This document shows positions 7,766 to 13,963 of a stretch of 21,500 nt of DNA, piece after piece. Location of the stretch: contig JAEWUD010000032.1 of the NCBI GenBank assembly GCA_023397475.1, forward strand, positions 1 to 21,500, read 5' to 3'. The notes below the pieces were generated by a model. It was not told where the DNA came from and made no database searches. It was given only the letters and a program-made list of their open reading frames with translations. Numbering within the stretch: the first letter of the stretch is position 1; the number at the start of each line of letters is the position of its first letter. The stretch is from Bacillota bacterium. Its GTDB lineage: Bacteria > Bacillota > Clostridia > Saccharofermentanales > Saccharofermentanaceae. The position numbers and the translations under genes were made by a program.

Positions 7766-9019
7766 ATGCGACTCAACTAGCCGCTCCATCGCAACTGCCG
7801 CGTCCTCGCGCGTCGGGCCTGAACGCATCATCTCCGCCATGTCCCGTATGCGACCGCGCATCGCTTCATCACCGTCAAGGCGGATAATTGCGGCGCGGAG
7901 ATCCTCGGCCGTCACAGCTTTGAGATCCATCGTCTCGCCGAGTCCGAGCTCGGTGATTCTTTTCGCGACAATAAACTGATCATTCGCAAACGGCAGGGCG
8001 AGCATCGGCACCCCGATCAAGATTGCCTCGTGCGTGCTGTTGAAGCCCGCGTGCGTGACAAAGACCGCTGAGCGCGACAGGATCTTGAGTTGCGGAACGT
8101 ACTGTGCCGCCGAAATATTCTCCGGGAGCTCGCCGAGAGACTCGACCGGAATCTTGTGACCCACGGCCAGAATACCATGAAACCTTGTCCCGCGCAGCGC
8201 CTCGATACATGTGCGAAAAAACGCCGGATCGGAAAGCCCGATACTGCCCATCGAGAGGAAGACAATCGGACGACCGTCCTCCGGGAATTTGAAATCCGAT
8301 TCAGTCGTACGGAGACGCAGAGAAGGGCCGACGAAAAGATACGCGTCGACCGGTCGGGCCACGGACTCCAGCGTCGCATTTGCCGCCGACCCCGTCGCGA
8401 CCGGCGATACGGACTCGGACTCCGACTTGCCCGAAGGTTCCGGCATCCCGCCGAAGTCGCGCCCGGTGTACACCAGATTCAAATCGCCCTTGCTCACGAA
8501 AAGCTCCTGGATCGAGCACGCCGCGATGTCGTAGGTCGAAGCAATTCGCTCCATAATCGCGATGCTCGCGTCGAGTTGCGGATGAAAACCCGGTTCCAGC
8601 ATGCGGTCCGGTACCGGCGCCCTCCGCATCGCGAAAGTCGAGTGCGAGACAACCACCGGTACCTCGAGAATCTGACGAAGGAAGAAGGCGCCGCCGAAGA
8701 CCGAGTCGCAGATAAGAAGGTCAAACTTTTCGCGCCGACAGAGCTCGATCACTTCCGGCAGCATCGCCTCGTCCCACGAGAGCATGAACTCCGTCAGAAG
8801 AAAGAAGGGATGCCGGTCCGACGGCCGGTATCCGGAGTAGAAGGCGGACAGCTTGTCGGAGAATGGGACAAATGTTCCTCCAAGTTCCTGAATCGCCTCG
8901 CGAAAATCTTCGCCGGTGAAATAGGAGACCTCGTGTCCGCGCCGTATCAGGACCTCGGCCATTTCGAGTGTCGGATGAACGTGACCTTTCAAACTCGCAT
9001 TTACGAAAAGGATCTTCAT
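7727..9019 (-). CDS. GT1-family glycosyltransferase, macrolide (MGT) type
   Basis: Start at 9019 (MKILFVNASLKGHVHPTL) is fixed by GGGAGG on the minus strand (9027-9032) 7 bases upstream. The 430-residue enzyme has the two-domain GT-B layout. The N-terminal acceptor domain opens with the GHVHP motif (His13, the usual catalytic base of MGT/OleD enzymes). The C-terminal donor domain has VGPS (230-233), FLSMGS (254-259) and THAGFNSTHEA leading to GVPML and PFANDQ (about 322-348), which bind the UDP-sugar. Family members glycosylate and inactivate macrolides or other hydrophobic compounds, or decorate natural products; the acceptor is unknown. Unusual: a Ser/Glu/Ala-rich insert of about 30 residues (192-222) between the domains, and the duplicated tail. 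Co-transcribed with a PadR regulator. Confidence 0.92.
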   Translation of the reverse strand: MKILFVNASLKGHVHPTLEMAEVLIRRGHEVSYFTGEDFREAIQELGGTFVPFSDKLSAFYSGYRPSDRHPFFLLTEFMLSWDEAMLPEVIELCRREKFDLLICDSVFGGAFFLRQILEVPVVVSHSTFAMRRAPVPDRMLEPGFHPQLDASIAIMERIASTYDIAACSIQELFVSKGDLNLVYTGRDFGGMPEPSGKSESESVSPVATGSAANATLESVARPVDAYLFVGPSLRLRTTESDFKFPEDGRPIVFLSMGSIGLSDPAFFRTCIEALRGTRFHGILAVGHKIPVESLGELPENISAAQYVPQLKILSRSAVFVTHAGFNSTHEAILIGVPMLALPFANDQFIVAKRITELGLGETMDLKAVTAEDLRAAIIRLDGDEAMRGRIRDMAEMMRSGPTREDAAVAMERLVESHRNAAAGIEQLVR

Positions 9020-9103
9020 AATTCTGCCTCCCAGCGCATCAATTTCTGTCAGTGGGCGCCCTATGCGTCGACCGAGACGAACGAAATTTCCCAATAACAA
9101 GGG

Positions 9104-9116
9104 TATCAGAGTGATA
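9104..9116. promoter_or_regulatory. Palindrome TATCAGAGTGATA, candidate operator of the glycosyltransferase-PadR operon
   Basis: TATCA and TGATA are perfect inverted arms around GAG. The site lies just downstream of the expected transcription start of the minus-strand promoter at 9131-9159, where a repressor such as the adjacent PadR protein would block elongation. Binding is inferred. Confidence 0.4.
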
Positions 9117-9130
9117 TGTTCTCTTCGCTT

Positions 9131-9159
9131 ATCATAAATCGGTCGATGGGCGTTGTAAA
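9131..9159 (-). promoter_or_regulatory. Promoter of the glycosyltransferase-PadR operon
   Basis: Read on the minus strand: TTTACA (9159-9154), exactly 17 bases, TATGAT (9136-9131). It faces the glycosyltransferase start about 110 bases away. Confidence 0.6.
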
Positions 9160-9182
9160 GAGGGAAGCGAACAGATCGGCGT

Positions 9183-9420
9183 ACCTACTCAATTGCGTAA
9201 AAGTGCCAATTGAGTAGGTTTGTCAATGATAAGAAACCCGCGCCGAGCGGTGGGTCGACCTACTAAACTGCGCATAGAGGTCGATTTAGTAGGCTTGTCA
9301 ATGATAAGAAACTCGCGCTGAACGGTGGGTCGACCTACTAAACTGCCCCTAACAGCTAATTTAGTAGGCTTGTCAATGATAGATAACTCAAACCGATCGT
9401 TCATCGCGCCTACTCAAACT
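9183..9420. repeat. 75-bp-period tandem repeat, each unit holding a hairpin
   Basis: The phrase CCTACT begins at 9184, 9259, 9334 and 9409, exactly 75 bases apart: three units and the start of a fourth. In each unit an inverted repeat surrounds a short loop: unit 1 has ACCTACTCAATTG / CAATTGAGTAGGT (13-bp perfect, 11-base loop); units 2 and 3 have CCTACTAAA / TTTAGTAGG. The change from C to A at arm position 7 is matched by G to T in the opposite arm. After the stem all units share TTGTCAATGATA. It lies between two divergent promoters. Function unknown; regulator-binding array or structured RNA are possibilities. Confidence 0.9.
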
Positions 9421-9460
9421 TGCCCAAATGTCCAATGAGATGACAAAGTATCGCATATAG

Positions 9461-9489
9461 TTGACAGAATGTCGTGCGAGTGATATTCT
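9461..9489 (+). promoter_or_regulatory. Promoter of the Xre / membrane protein gene pair
   Basis: Perfect TTGACA (9461-9466), 17-base spacer, TATTCT (9484-9489). The transcript would start only a few bases before the ribosome binding site GGAGGTGA (9498-9505). Confidence 0.7.
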
Positions 9490-9497
9490 CCGAATAT
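9483..9497. promoter_or_regulatory. Palindrome ATATTC-TCC-GAATAT over the -10 box, likely Xre operator
   Basis: Six-base perfect arms spaced by three bases cover the -10 element and start site of the Xre gene. Small Xre repressors usually autoregulate through such a site, so autorepression is a reasonable inference. Confidence 0.5.
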
Positions 9498-9509
9498 GGA
9501 GGTGATGAG

Positions 9510-9713
9510 ATGACGCGCAACATTCCGATCAAAGTCGCACGAGCCGAGAAGGATATGACACAAGGGCAACTTGCGGAGGCCGTCGGCGTCTCCCGACAGA
9601 CGCTGAATGCGATCGAGCAAGGGAATTATAATCCTACGATTAAGCTTTGTCGGGCAATTTGCAAAGTGTTAGGGAAGTCACTGGATGAATTATTCGGGGA
9701 GGAAGAAGAATGA
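9510..9713 (+). CDS. Small Xre-family transcriptional regulator (67 aa)
   Basis: The ATG at 9510 is chosen over an in-frame GTG at 9474 because GGAGG at 9498-9502 lies 7 bases upstream. The whole 67-residue protein is one helix-turn-helix domain: KVARAEKDMTQGQLAEAVGV, then SRQTLNAIEQGNYNPTI, then the helix ending SLDELF. This is the compact Xre/Cro type with no effector domain, common in Bacillota beside a small membrane protein. Its stop overlaps the start of the next gene by 4 bases (ATGA), so the two are translationally coupled. Such pairs are thought to control each other, the membrane protein acting as sensor or partner; that role is unproven. Confidence 0.92.
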   Translation: MTRNIPIKVARAEKDMTQGQLAEAVGVSRQTLNAIEQGNYNPTIKLCRAICKVLGKSLDELFGEEEE

Positions 9714-10156
9714 GTACGAGTAATACTTATGACGAAAGACAGATCATCGAGAGGGGCAAGGCCTTTCAGATTGGATTTATGACCGCGATCGTGTTGCCGC
9801 TGATCACTTTTTTCGCGACAGGCGTGCTGGAGATCAAGATCGAACCCTTGACGCTCTTTTCGATTCAGACGACCGTGCCGATCATGATCTGCATGATGGC
9901 GTTGATCTTGAAGAACGCTTATGATCCGGTGAACAAGCGTGTTGCACCCATCCTCTGCGGCATATTCTCCGCAATGGGACTCTACCTGATTATCTTCTCC
10001 GCCGTCCGTGTCTATCAGGGAGTGGACAGCTTCGTTCTCGATGGCGTTGTAACGAACACCACAGGATTCGTTGTCGTCGGCCTGGCAATGGTCGACACCG
10101 GCATTGTTTATTTGATTAGGCGTTCTATGGATAAGAAGGAACTGACGGAGGAGTGA
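9710..10156 (+). CDS. Four-helix membrane protein coupled to the small Xre regulator
   Basis: ATG 9710 overlaps the Xre stop (ATGA); the ribosome binding site GGGGAGG lies inside the end of the Xre gene. The 148-residue protein has a hydrophilic N-terminus containing DERQIIERGKA, then four hydrophobic helices (about residues 19-40, 47-66, 77-100 and 112-133) and a charged C-terminus (RRSMDKKELTEE). A DERxxxIxxKA start followed by four helices is typical of small membrane proteins of the DUF2178/DUF6773-like kind encoded next to 65-70-residue Xre regulators. The precise family is uncertain. No catalytic residues are visible; it may sense the membrane state or sequester the regulator, but this is inference from coupling only. 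Confidence 0.8.
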   Translation: MSTSNTYDERQIIERGKAFQIGFMTAIVLPLITFFATGVLEIKIEPLTLFSIQTTVPIMICMMALILKNAYDPVNKRVAPILCGIFSAMGLYLIIFSAVRVYQGVDSFVLDGVVTNTTGFVVVGLAMVDTGIVYLIRRSMDKKELTEE

Positions 10157-10211
10157 ATTCGGGTTCGTGACTTGCTCGAGTTATTACGTTCTTCAACCGC
10201 GAAAAGTATCG

Positions 10212-10256
10212 ATTTGCTCCAGTTCGTGCACGAAAGTTGCATTAACTGGAGCAAAT
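10212..10256. repeat. Perfect 13-bp inverted repeat ATTTGCTCCAGTT / AACTGGAGCAAAT
   Basis: Arms 10212-10224 and 10244-10256 with a 19-base loop that itself contains the palindrome CGTGCACG. Arm length matches the first unit of the 75-bp repeat array, though the sequence is different. It may act as a transcript end for the Xre/membrane pair or as a protein site. Confidence 0.75.
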
Positions 10257-10295
10257 ATAAGCACGCATGGAGCCCTTTCCGCCTTGCCAAAACAG

Positions 10296-10385
10296 GATAG
10301 GATAGGCACTCCTCCAAAAAAACAATCGACCTTGCTTGCTAAAAGGATAGGAACTCATCTAAAACATCAAGCGACTTTGTTTGCT
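10296..10385. repeat. 45-bp tandem repeat, two diverged copies
   Basis: GGATAGGCACTC (10300 on) and GGATAGGAACTC (10345 on) start copies that both end TTG(C/T)TTGCT, at 10340 and 10385: period 45. An extra GGATAGG overlaps the first copy at 10295. Differences between copies fall in all codon positions, so there is no sign of protein coding. Confidence 0.65.
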
Positions 10386-10541
10386 ATTGGCATGCTTCTG
10401 TTGGTAGAATTTGATAGGAACAAACCCGCTTCAGCATCCGCATCGCCCTCTGCACCAACATCGGCAGATGGAAATCGAACCGCGGCAAACACGCTTCACG
10501 CAATCAACCCGACACCACATGGATCATCACGGAGGATCCGC

Positions 10542-11255
10542 ATGCTGCTTGAACTCCTGAAGGGCTTCGGAATTGCCGTCGCTTACTTCCTGATCTGCGT
10601 CACAGGCGTCCTGCTCCTGCGCCGCTTCTTCACCATCCCCCGAGAGCTCTATCGCAAGACACTTCATACGATTATCCTCGGATCGATCTTCGTCTGGACC
10701 TATGCGTTCGAGACGTGGTGGATCGCGGTGATTGCGTCCATACTCCTCATCTCACTGGTCATTCCGGTTCTGCTTCTTGCCGAACGATTCCTGCCCGGCT
10801 ACTCCGAACTTCTTTCCGAGCGAAAAGCCGGCGAGGTGAAGTATAGCCTCATCATTGCCTTTGCAATGTTCGCGATTATCCTTACCGTTTGCTGGGGCAT
10901 CCTCGGCGAAAAGTATCTGGTTATCGCATCCATTCTCGCCTGGGGGCTGGGCGACGCCGCAGCCGCACTGGTCGGCAAGCGTTTCGGCCGCCATCACGTC
11001 GAGGGCAAACACATCGAGGGACGTAAGTCCATGGAGGGGACGCTGGCGATGTTTGTCGTCGCTTTTGTCGCAGTTCTCGCGGTTCTCTTCATCAACGGCT
11101 CCGCACTTCGGATCGGCTACATCCCGGTCGCACTCCTGACCGCGGCAGCTTGCGCCGCGGCGGAACTTTTCACGAGAAACGGCCTGGACACGATCACGTG
11201 TCCGCTCACGGCCGCAACCGTTCTCATCCCGCTGGTTCTTCTCGCCGGAGGTTGA
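10542..11255 (+). CDS. Phytol/dolichol kinase-like (CTP-dependent lipid kinase family) membrane protein
   Basis: Start ATG 10542 is fixed by GGAGG at 10531-10535, 6 bases upstream; the product is 237 residues with about seven hydrophobic helices. An early RKTLHTIILGS (residues 38-48) and the later AWGLGDAAAALVGKRFGRH and GRKSMEGTLAM segments are the conserved loops of the phytol kinase / dolichol kinase / SEC59-like family, related to phosphatidate cytidylyltransferases; the GDAxAxxVG and GKSxEG-type motifs bind nucleotide and metal. Members phosphorylate long-chain isoprenoid alcohols or diacylglycerol at the membrane using CTP. The actual lipid here is unknown. The gene converges on the CPBP gene with only 2 bases between the stop codons, so the two transcripts probably overlap. 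Confidence 0.85.
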   Translation: MLLELLKGFGIAVAYFLICVTGVLLLRRFFTIPRELYRKTLHTIILGSIFVWTYAFETWWIAVIASILLISLVIPVLLLAERFLPGYSELLSERKAGEVKYSLIIAFAMFAIILTVCWGILGEKYLVIASILAWGLGDAAAALVGKRFGRHHVEGKHIEGRKSMEGTLAMFVVAFVAVLAVLFINGSALRIGYIPVALLTAAACAAAELFTRNGLDTITCPLTAATVLIPLVLLAGG

Positions 11256-11257
11256 GC

Positions 11258-12058
11258 TCAGATAATATACAGGAAATATACATATCCGCCAACGGTCGCG
11301 AGCACGTTACTAATACTGTGTACGGCCATGGAATAATATACACTTCCGGTTCTTTGGAAGATGATACCCTGGAAGGTCCCAAGCACGAACGCAAAGGCCA
11401 ATTGAATCCAGTCGTAACTTGCGATTAATCCCGATGTTCCTACGGACCAGCGAATATGCGCAATCGCGAAAAGCAACGCGACGATTCCGGAGATTGCGAT
11501 CTGAGATCGAAGCGATTTGCCGTGCCAGACATACCCCAGCAGGGAAATCGGCAGAGCGCGAAATAGGATTTCCTCTGACGTACCGGAGAAGAAGAACTGG
11601 AAAATCAATGTGCCCGTGACATTTCTCGCATCAAGAGGATATGCGTACTTGTTGATCAAACCGAGATTGTGCCCGACATAATACGATACGACCATGTAGA
11701 TAGCGAGCACAAGTGCGGCGATTGCGACACACTTCAATCCGAGTTTGAGATTGCCGACTCGAAATCCAAAATCGATTCGGATTGTCTTTGAGAAAATGAC
11801 TATCAGAATCAGAGCTGCCAAAGCCTGTACGATATGATGAATGATAATCCACATAAAAGCTCCGTTCGGATCAATCAACGAGTAACTGAATACCCCCGCA
11901 AATCTCTCCCCGATCCAACTAGAAAACAGTTGGAATAGGTAGATTCCGATAACGAATACTAGTATTGTGATAATACGTCTCAAGGGAACACCGGCGTGCT
12001 CCGGTGTTCCCGCGCTTTGTTTGACATCTCGAACAGATAGAGGATCGGTCTGTCGCAT
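11258..12058 (-). CDS. CPBP family intramembrane glutamic endopeptidase (CAAX protease / Abi type)
   Basis: The 266-residue membrane protein has about eight hydrophobic segments and all three CPBP motifs: EExxxR (Glu162-Glu163, Arg167 in SEEILFR), FxxxH (Phe197-His201) and HxxxN (His247-Asn251). These form the catalytic site of the Rce1-like intramembrane proteases. Bacterial members are linked to bacteriocin self-immunity, processing of membrane proteins or signalling; the target here is unknown. The start at 12058 has only a short-spaced GGGAG on the minus strand (12067-12063), so initiation is less certain; a TTG at codon 26 (LRRIITILV) would also open directly before the first helix but lacks a ribosome binding site. 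A perfect hairpin lies in codons 16-25. Confidence 0.9.
   Translation of the reverse strand: MRQTDPLSVRDVKQSAGTPEHAGVPLRRIITILVFVIGIYLFQLFSSWIGERFAGVFSYSLIDPNGAFMWIIIHHIVQALAALILIVIFSKTIRIDFGFRVGNLKLGLKCVAIAALVLAIYMVVSYYVGHNLGLINKYAYPLDARNVTGTLIFQFFFSGTSEEILFRALPISLLGYVWHGKSLRSQIAISGIVALLFAIAHIRWSVGTSGLIASYDWIQLAFAFVLGTFQGIIFQRTGSVYYSMAVHSISNVLATVGGYVYFLYII
11984..12011. other. 11-bp perfect hairpin inside the start of the CPBP gene
   Basis: GGGAACACCGG and CCGGTGTTCCC flank the 6-base loop CGTGCT. On the gene strand it encodes GTPEHAGVP, a hydrophilic stretch before the first helix. It may form a strong mRNA structure about 45 bases into the reading frame. Confidence 0.8.
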
Positions 12059-12087
12059 AATACTCCCAAAATTTCTTTTTGCTATTA

Positions 12088-12107
12088 TGATATCTCATAG
12101 GATATCA
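12088..12107. promoter_or_regulatory. Inverted repeat TGATATC-N6-GATATCA in the CPBP/GNAT divergent region
   Basis: Seven-base perfect arms with a 6-base spacer, 30 bases upstream of the CPBP start. It could be an operator for the CPBP gene. The region has no clear CPBP promoter; a TTGACT on the minus strand (12134-12129) lacks a well-spaced -10. Confidence 0.4.
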
Positions 12108-12215
12108 GATTCTCCGCGAAAATTTATAGTCAACCAGAAGCAATGCTGCAGGTATCTAAGGGTGTATTCGATCGACATGCGCTTGATCTACCCTATAACC
12201 TCTCCGGCGAAAAAT

Positions 12216-12224
12216 TGCTATAAT
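12216..12224 (+). promoter_or_regulatory. Extended -10 promoter TGCTATAAT of the acetyltransferase gene
   Basis: A perfect TATAAT preceded by TG at the extended -10 position, 80 bases before the GNAT start, without a good -35. A T/A-rich stretch lies upstream. Confidence 0.55.
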
Positions 12225-12303
12225 GAACGAATCTTGCCGTCGAGCCGGGTCATGGCCTCGCAAGACGCATGAAGCAAATGAATACGCTAAGGAGGCCTGC
12301 TCT

Positions 12304-12735
12304 ATGCACGTAGACTATGTGGAGGGAATTCCCATCGAGGACTATATGCGCCTGCACGAAGAGGTGGAATGGGGCGTTGTTCCCGTTGATCAGGCGCGCA
12401 ATACCGTCTCCAATTCGGCCTTCATTATCTCTGCGCGAAAAGAAGACGGCACCGTGATCGGTGTCACCCGCCTTCTCTGGGACGGTGGCACGACAGCCTA
12501 CGTCTGCGATGTCATTGTCTCTCCCGCCTACCATCACAACGGTATCGGTCGCACCCTCGTCTCGCGAGCGATCGAGCATATGAAGAAGAATATCCAGCCG
12601 GGCTGGCGCGTTTTTGTCGCGCTGGTCTCCGCGCCGGGTAAAGAGAATTTCTATGAGAACTTTGGCTTCATCCGTCGTCCCAACGACACGCAGGGCGCGG
12701 GGATGAGCTTCTTCCTGGTTGGGGAAGAGGAGTAA
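12304..12735 (+). CDS. GNAT-family N-acetyltransferase
   Basis: Start ATG 12304 (MHVDYVEGIP) is chosen because TAAGGAGG at 12288-12295 lies 8 bases upstream; the longer frame from 12223 has no such signal. The 143-residue protein shows the GNAT order: strand beta4 (TTAYVCDVIVSPAY, about 63-76), the acetyl-CoA pyrophosphate loop HHNGIGRTL (77-85; consensus Q/RxxGxG/A) and the following helix, then ENFYENFGFIRRP, the usual C-terminal FYxxxGF element. GNAT enzymes transfer an acetyl group from acetyl-CoA to an amine of a small molecule or protein N-terminus; the acceptor is not predictable. It is transcribed alone, between the CPBP gene and the Xre-ImmA-PIN operon. Confidence 0.93.
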   Translation: MHVDYVEGIPIEDYMRLHEEVEWGVVPVDQARNTVSNSAFIISARKEDGTVIGVTRLLWDGGTTAYVCDVIVSPAYHHNGIGRTLVSRAIEHMKKNIQPGWRVFVALVSAPGKENFYENFGFIRRPNDTQGAGMSFFLVGEEE

Positions 12736-12739
12736 TACC

Positions 12740-12764
12740 TCACAATCCGTTTTCGGCAATGTGA
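12740..12764. terminator. Weak stem-loop after the acetyltransferase gene
   Basis: TCACA/TGTGA with an inner CCG/CGG pair around TTTT, starting 5 bases after the stop. No T-tract follows, so termination is uncertain. Confidence 0.3.
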
Positions 12765-12784
12765 AGCGAGCGTCTTGGCGCCCG

Positions 12785-12830
12785 ATTTGTCATAATAATC
12801 TGCATATAACCATTTGAATTTATGACAAAT
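12785..12830. promoter_or_regulatory. Widely spaced 11-bp palindrome, likely operator of the Xre-ImmA-PIN operon
   Basis: ATTTGTCATAA (12785-12795) and TTATGACAAAT (12820-12830) are perfect inverted arms, centres 35 bp apart. The right arm sits in the promoter spacer and the left arm just upstream of -35, so two dimers or a loop could shut the promoter. The adjacent Xre protein is the obvious candidate. Confidence 0.65.
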
Positions 12831-12842
12831 GAAGCGTAGAAT
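12814..12842 (+). promoter_or_regulatory. Promoter of the Xre-ImmA-PIN operon
   Basis: TTGAAT (12814-12819), 17-base spacer holding the right operator arm, TAGAAT (12837-12842). The start codon at 12864 follows after a very short leader. Confidence 0.6.
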
Positions 12843-12863
12843 ATATACGAAGAGGTGGAACAT

Positions 12864-13211
12864 ATGGTTGAATCGATAGATCCGATCGGAGTGAGAATTC
12901 GTTGCCTGCGCGAGAAGAGTCGCATCTCTCAGGCGCAAATGGCAGATTACCTGAAGATGGACCAGAGTATGATCTCGAAGATCGAGAACGGAGAACGTAA
13001 CCCGAATCTGGAGATGATTGACGCCCTCTCTTCGTTGTTCGGATGCGATGTCGAGGGCCAGATTTTATCGGATAAGAGTTGTGAGTCGCTTACCTTTGCT
13101 TTCCGTGCGAACAGTGTTTCTTCCGAGGATATGCAGACCATTGCATCTGTAAATCGAATCGCGATGAATCTTCGCGAGATGAAGGATATTTCGCGGAGGA
13201 CTTCGATTTGA
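12864..13211 (+). CDS. Xre-family regulator, first gene of the Xre-ImmA-PIN module
   Basis: ATG 12864 is preferred over GTG 12855 because GAGGTGG at 12852-12858 acts as its ribosome binding site. The 115-residue protein has an N-terminal Cro/CI-type helix-turn-helix (about residues 8-62; IRCLREKSRISQAQMADYL, then MDQSMISKIENGERNPN) and a C-terminal part of about 50 residues (SCESLTFAFRANSVSSEDMQ...) that likely makes dimer contacts or is the peptidase target. In the ICEBs1/phage ImmR-ImmA pairs such a regulator represses the module until it is cleaved by ImmA. The gene overlaps the ImmA gene by 3 bases, and the operator upstream fits autoregulation. Its composition is more A+T rich than flanking genes by eye. 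Confidence 0.92.
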   Translation: MVESIDPIGVRIRCLREKSRISQAQMADYLKMDQSMISKIENGERNPNLEMIDALSSLFGCDVEGQILSDKSCESLTFAFRANSVSSEDMQTIASVNRIAMNLREMKDISRRTSI

Positions 13212-13963
13212 AGGAGAGAATTCGAATCAACAGTGACGCGATCGAATTGAGGCGGAGGTTCGGTGAAGATGCTGGCTCGCCTGTTGATATATTCGCGTTA
13301 TTAGGAGCAATCAAGGATCTCACTGTAGTATTCTGTCCGATGAGTGACAACATTAGCGGTATGACTGTGAAGGATGAAGGCATTCGTCTGATCGCCATTA
13401 ACTCTCGTCTTTCGAAGGGCCGTCAGCGGTTCACGGCGGCGCATGAATTATGTCACCTCTATTTTCACACGGAGTTCCGTACGATTGTCTGTGCGAAGGA
13501 CATAGCCGGGACAAGAACAGATCTTGAGAAGGAAGCGGATCTTTTCGCGTCCTTTTTCCTTGCACCGTATGAATCGCTTCATCACTTTATACAAGTCGAC
13601 ATGGATCGGGCAACATCCAAACTTACGATGGATGATGTGATTCGGATCGAGCAGTACTTTGGGATGAGCCATCAGGCAACATTGGTTCGGTTGCAGGCCG
13701 ATAAGTTTATCACGGCGTCGGAATCTCAGGCGCTCGAGAAGAACGTCATCAGTACCGCCCGTCGTCTGGGATACACGACAGATCTTTATCTTCCAACTCC
13801 GGAAGGAAGTCAGTACATGACGACGGGGAGTTATCTGCGGTTGGCAGATGAACTCTATACGAAAGGGGCTGTCTCTTCGGGGAAATACGAAGAGTGGCTC
13901 CTGGATGCGTATCGATCGGATATCGTCTACGGCGATAATGCCTCCGAAGAAGATTATGACTGA
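13208..13963 (+). CDS. ImmA/IrrE-family zinc metallopeptidase
   Basis: Translation is read from TTG 13208, overlapping the Xre stop (TTGA), with GGAGG at 13195-13199 8 bases upstream; no later start has a comparable signal. The 251-residue protein has the COG2856 core: GRQRFTAAHELCHLYFH with the zinc motif HExxH (His79, Glu80, His83) and the downstream LEKEADLFASFFLAP segment that supplies the third ligand (Glu107 or Glu109). Residues beyond about 165 form an extra C-terminal region (STARRLGYTTDLYLPTPEGS...) not needed for the core. Known members ImmA and IrrE cleave Xre-type repressors in response to DNA damage. Here the likely substrate is the upstream Xre protein, but the unusual third partner is a PIN-like gene rather than an integrase. 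Confidence 0.93.
   Translation: MKERIRINSDAIELRRRFGEDAGSPVDIFALLGAIKDLTVVFCPMSDNISGMTVKDEGIRLIAINSRLSKGRQRFTAAHELCHLYFHTEFRTIVCAKDIAGTRTDLEKEADLFASFFLAPYESLHHFIQVDMDRATSKLTMDDVIRIEQYFGMSHQATLVRLQADKFITASESQALEKNVISTARRLGYTTDLYLPTPEGSQYMTTGSYLRLADELYTKGAVSSGKYEEWLLDAYRSDIVYGDNASEEDYD

Larger units (their letters stand above)
10157..10541. other. 385-bp intergenic region with repeats, no gene supported
   Basis: An open frame continues upstream from the kinase-like gene to 10167, but the strong ribosome binding site at 10531 argues that translation starts at 10542. The region contains a 13-bp inverted repeat (10212-10256), a 45-bp tandem repeat (10296-10385) and one copy of the iterated octamer (10198-10205). 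No terminator with a T-tract was found. Confidence 0.6.

Noticed and set aside
7654..7776. N-terminal extension of the PadR protein (41 residues)
   Set aside because: It is an out-of-frame reading of the duplicated glycosyltransferase tail, and the strong AAGGAGGA site serves the start at 7653.
8090..9097. 335-codon plus-strand frame opposite the glycosyltransferase
   Set aside because: Antisense shadow of a well-supported GT1 gene with skewed Arg-rich composition and no family resemblance.
9189..9404. Open frame of 71 codons on the minus strand across the 75-bp repeats, with IIDKPTK-type repeats
   Set aside because: The 75-bp period keeps any frame open. Differences between units change residues (A/V, R/Q, G/E) instead of being synonymous, and there is no good ribosome binding site. 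The hairpins explain the conservation better.
9183..9420. CRISPR array
   Set aside because: Only three to four units, the unit is 75 bp and conserved almost throughout with no unique spacers of constant length, and no cas genes are present.
10167..10541. N-terminal extension of the lipid-kinase-like protein
   Set aside because: It covers an inverted repeat and a tandem repeat, has no ribosome binding site at its start, and the strong GGAGG at 10531 marks the start at 10542. Family members begin near that point.
13848..13955. Longer N-terminus of the PIN-like protein
   Set aside because: It would overlap the ImmA gene by more than 100 bases in another frame, and the PIN fold starts at FFDTD, only a few residues after ATG 13956.
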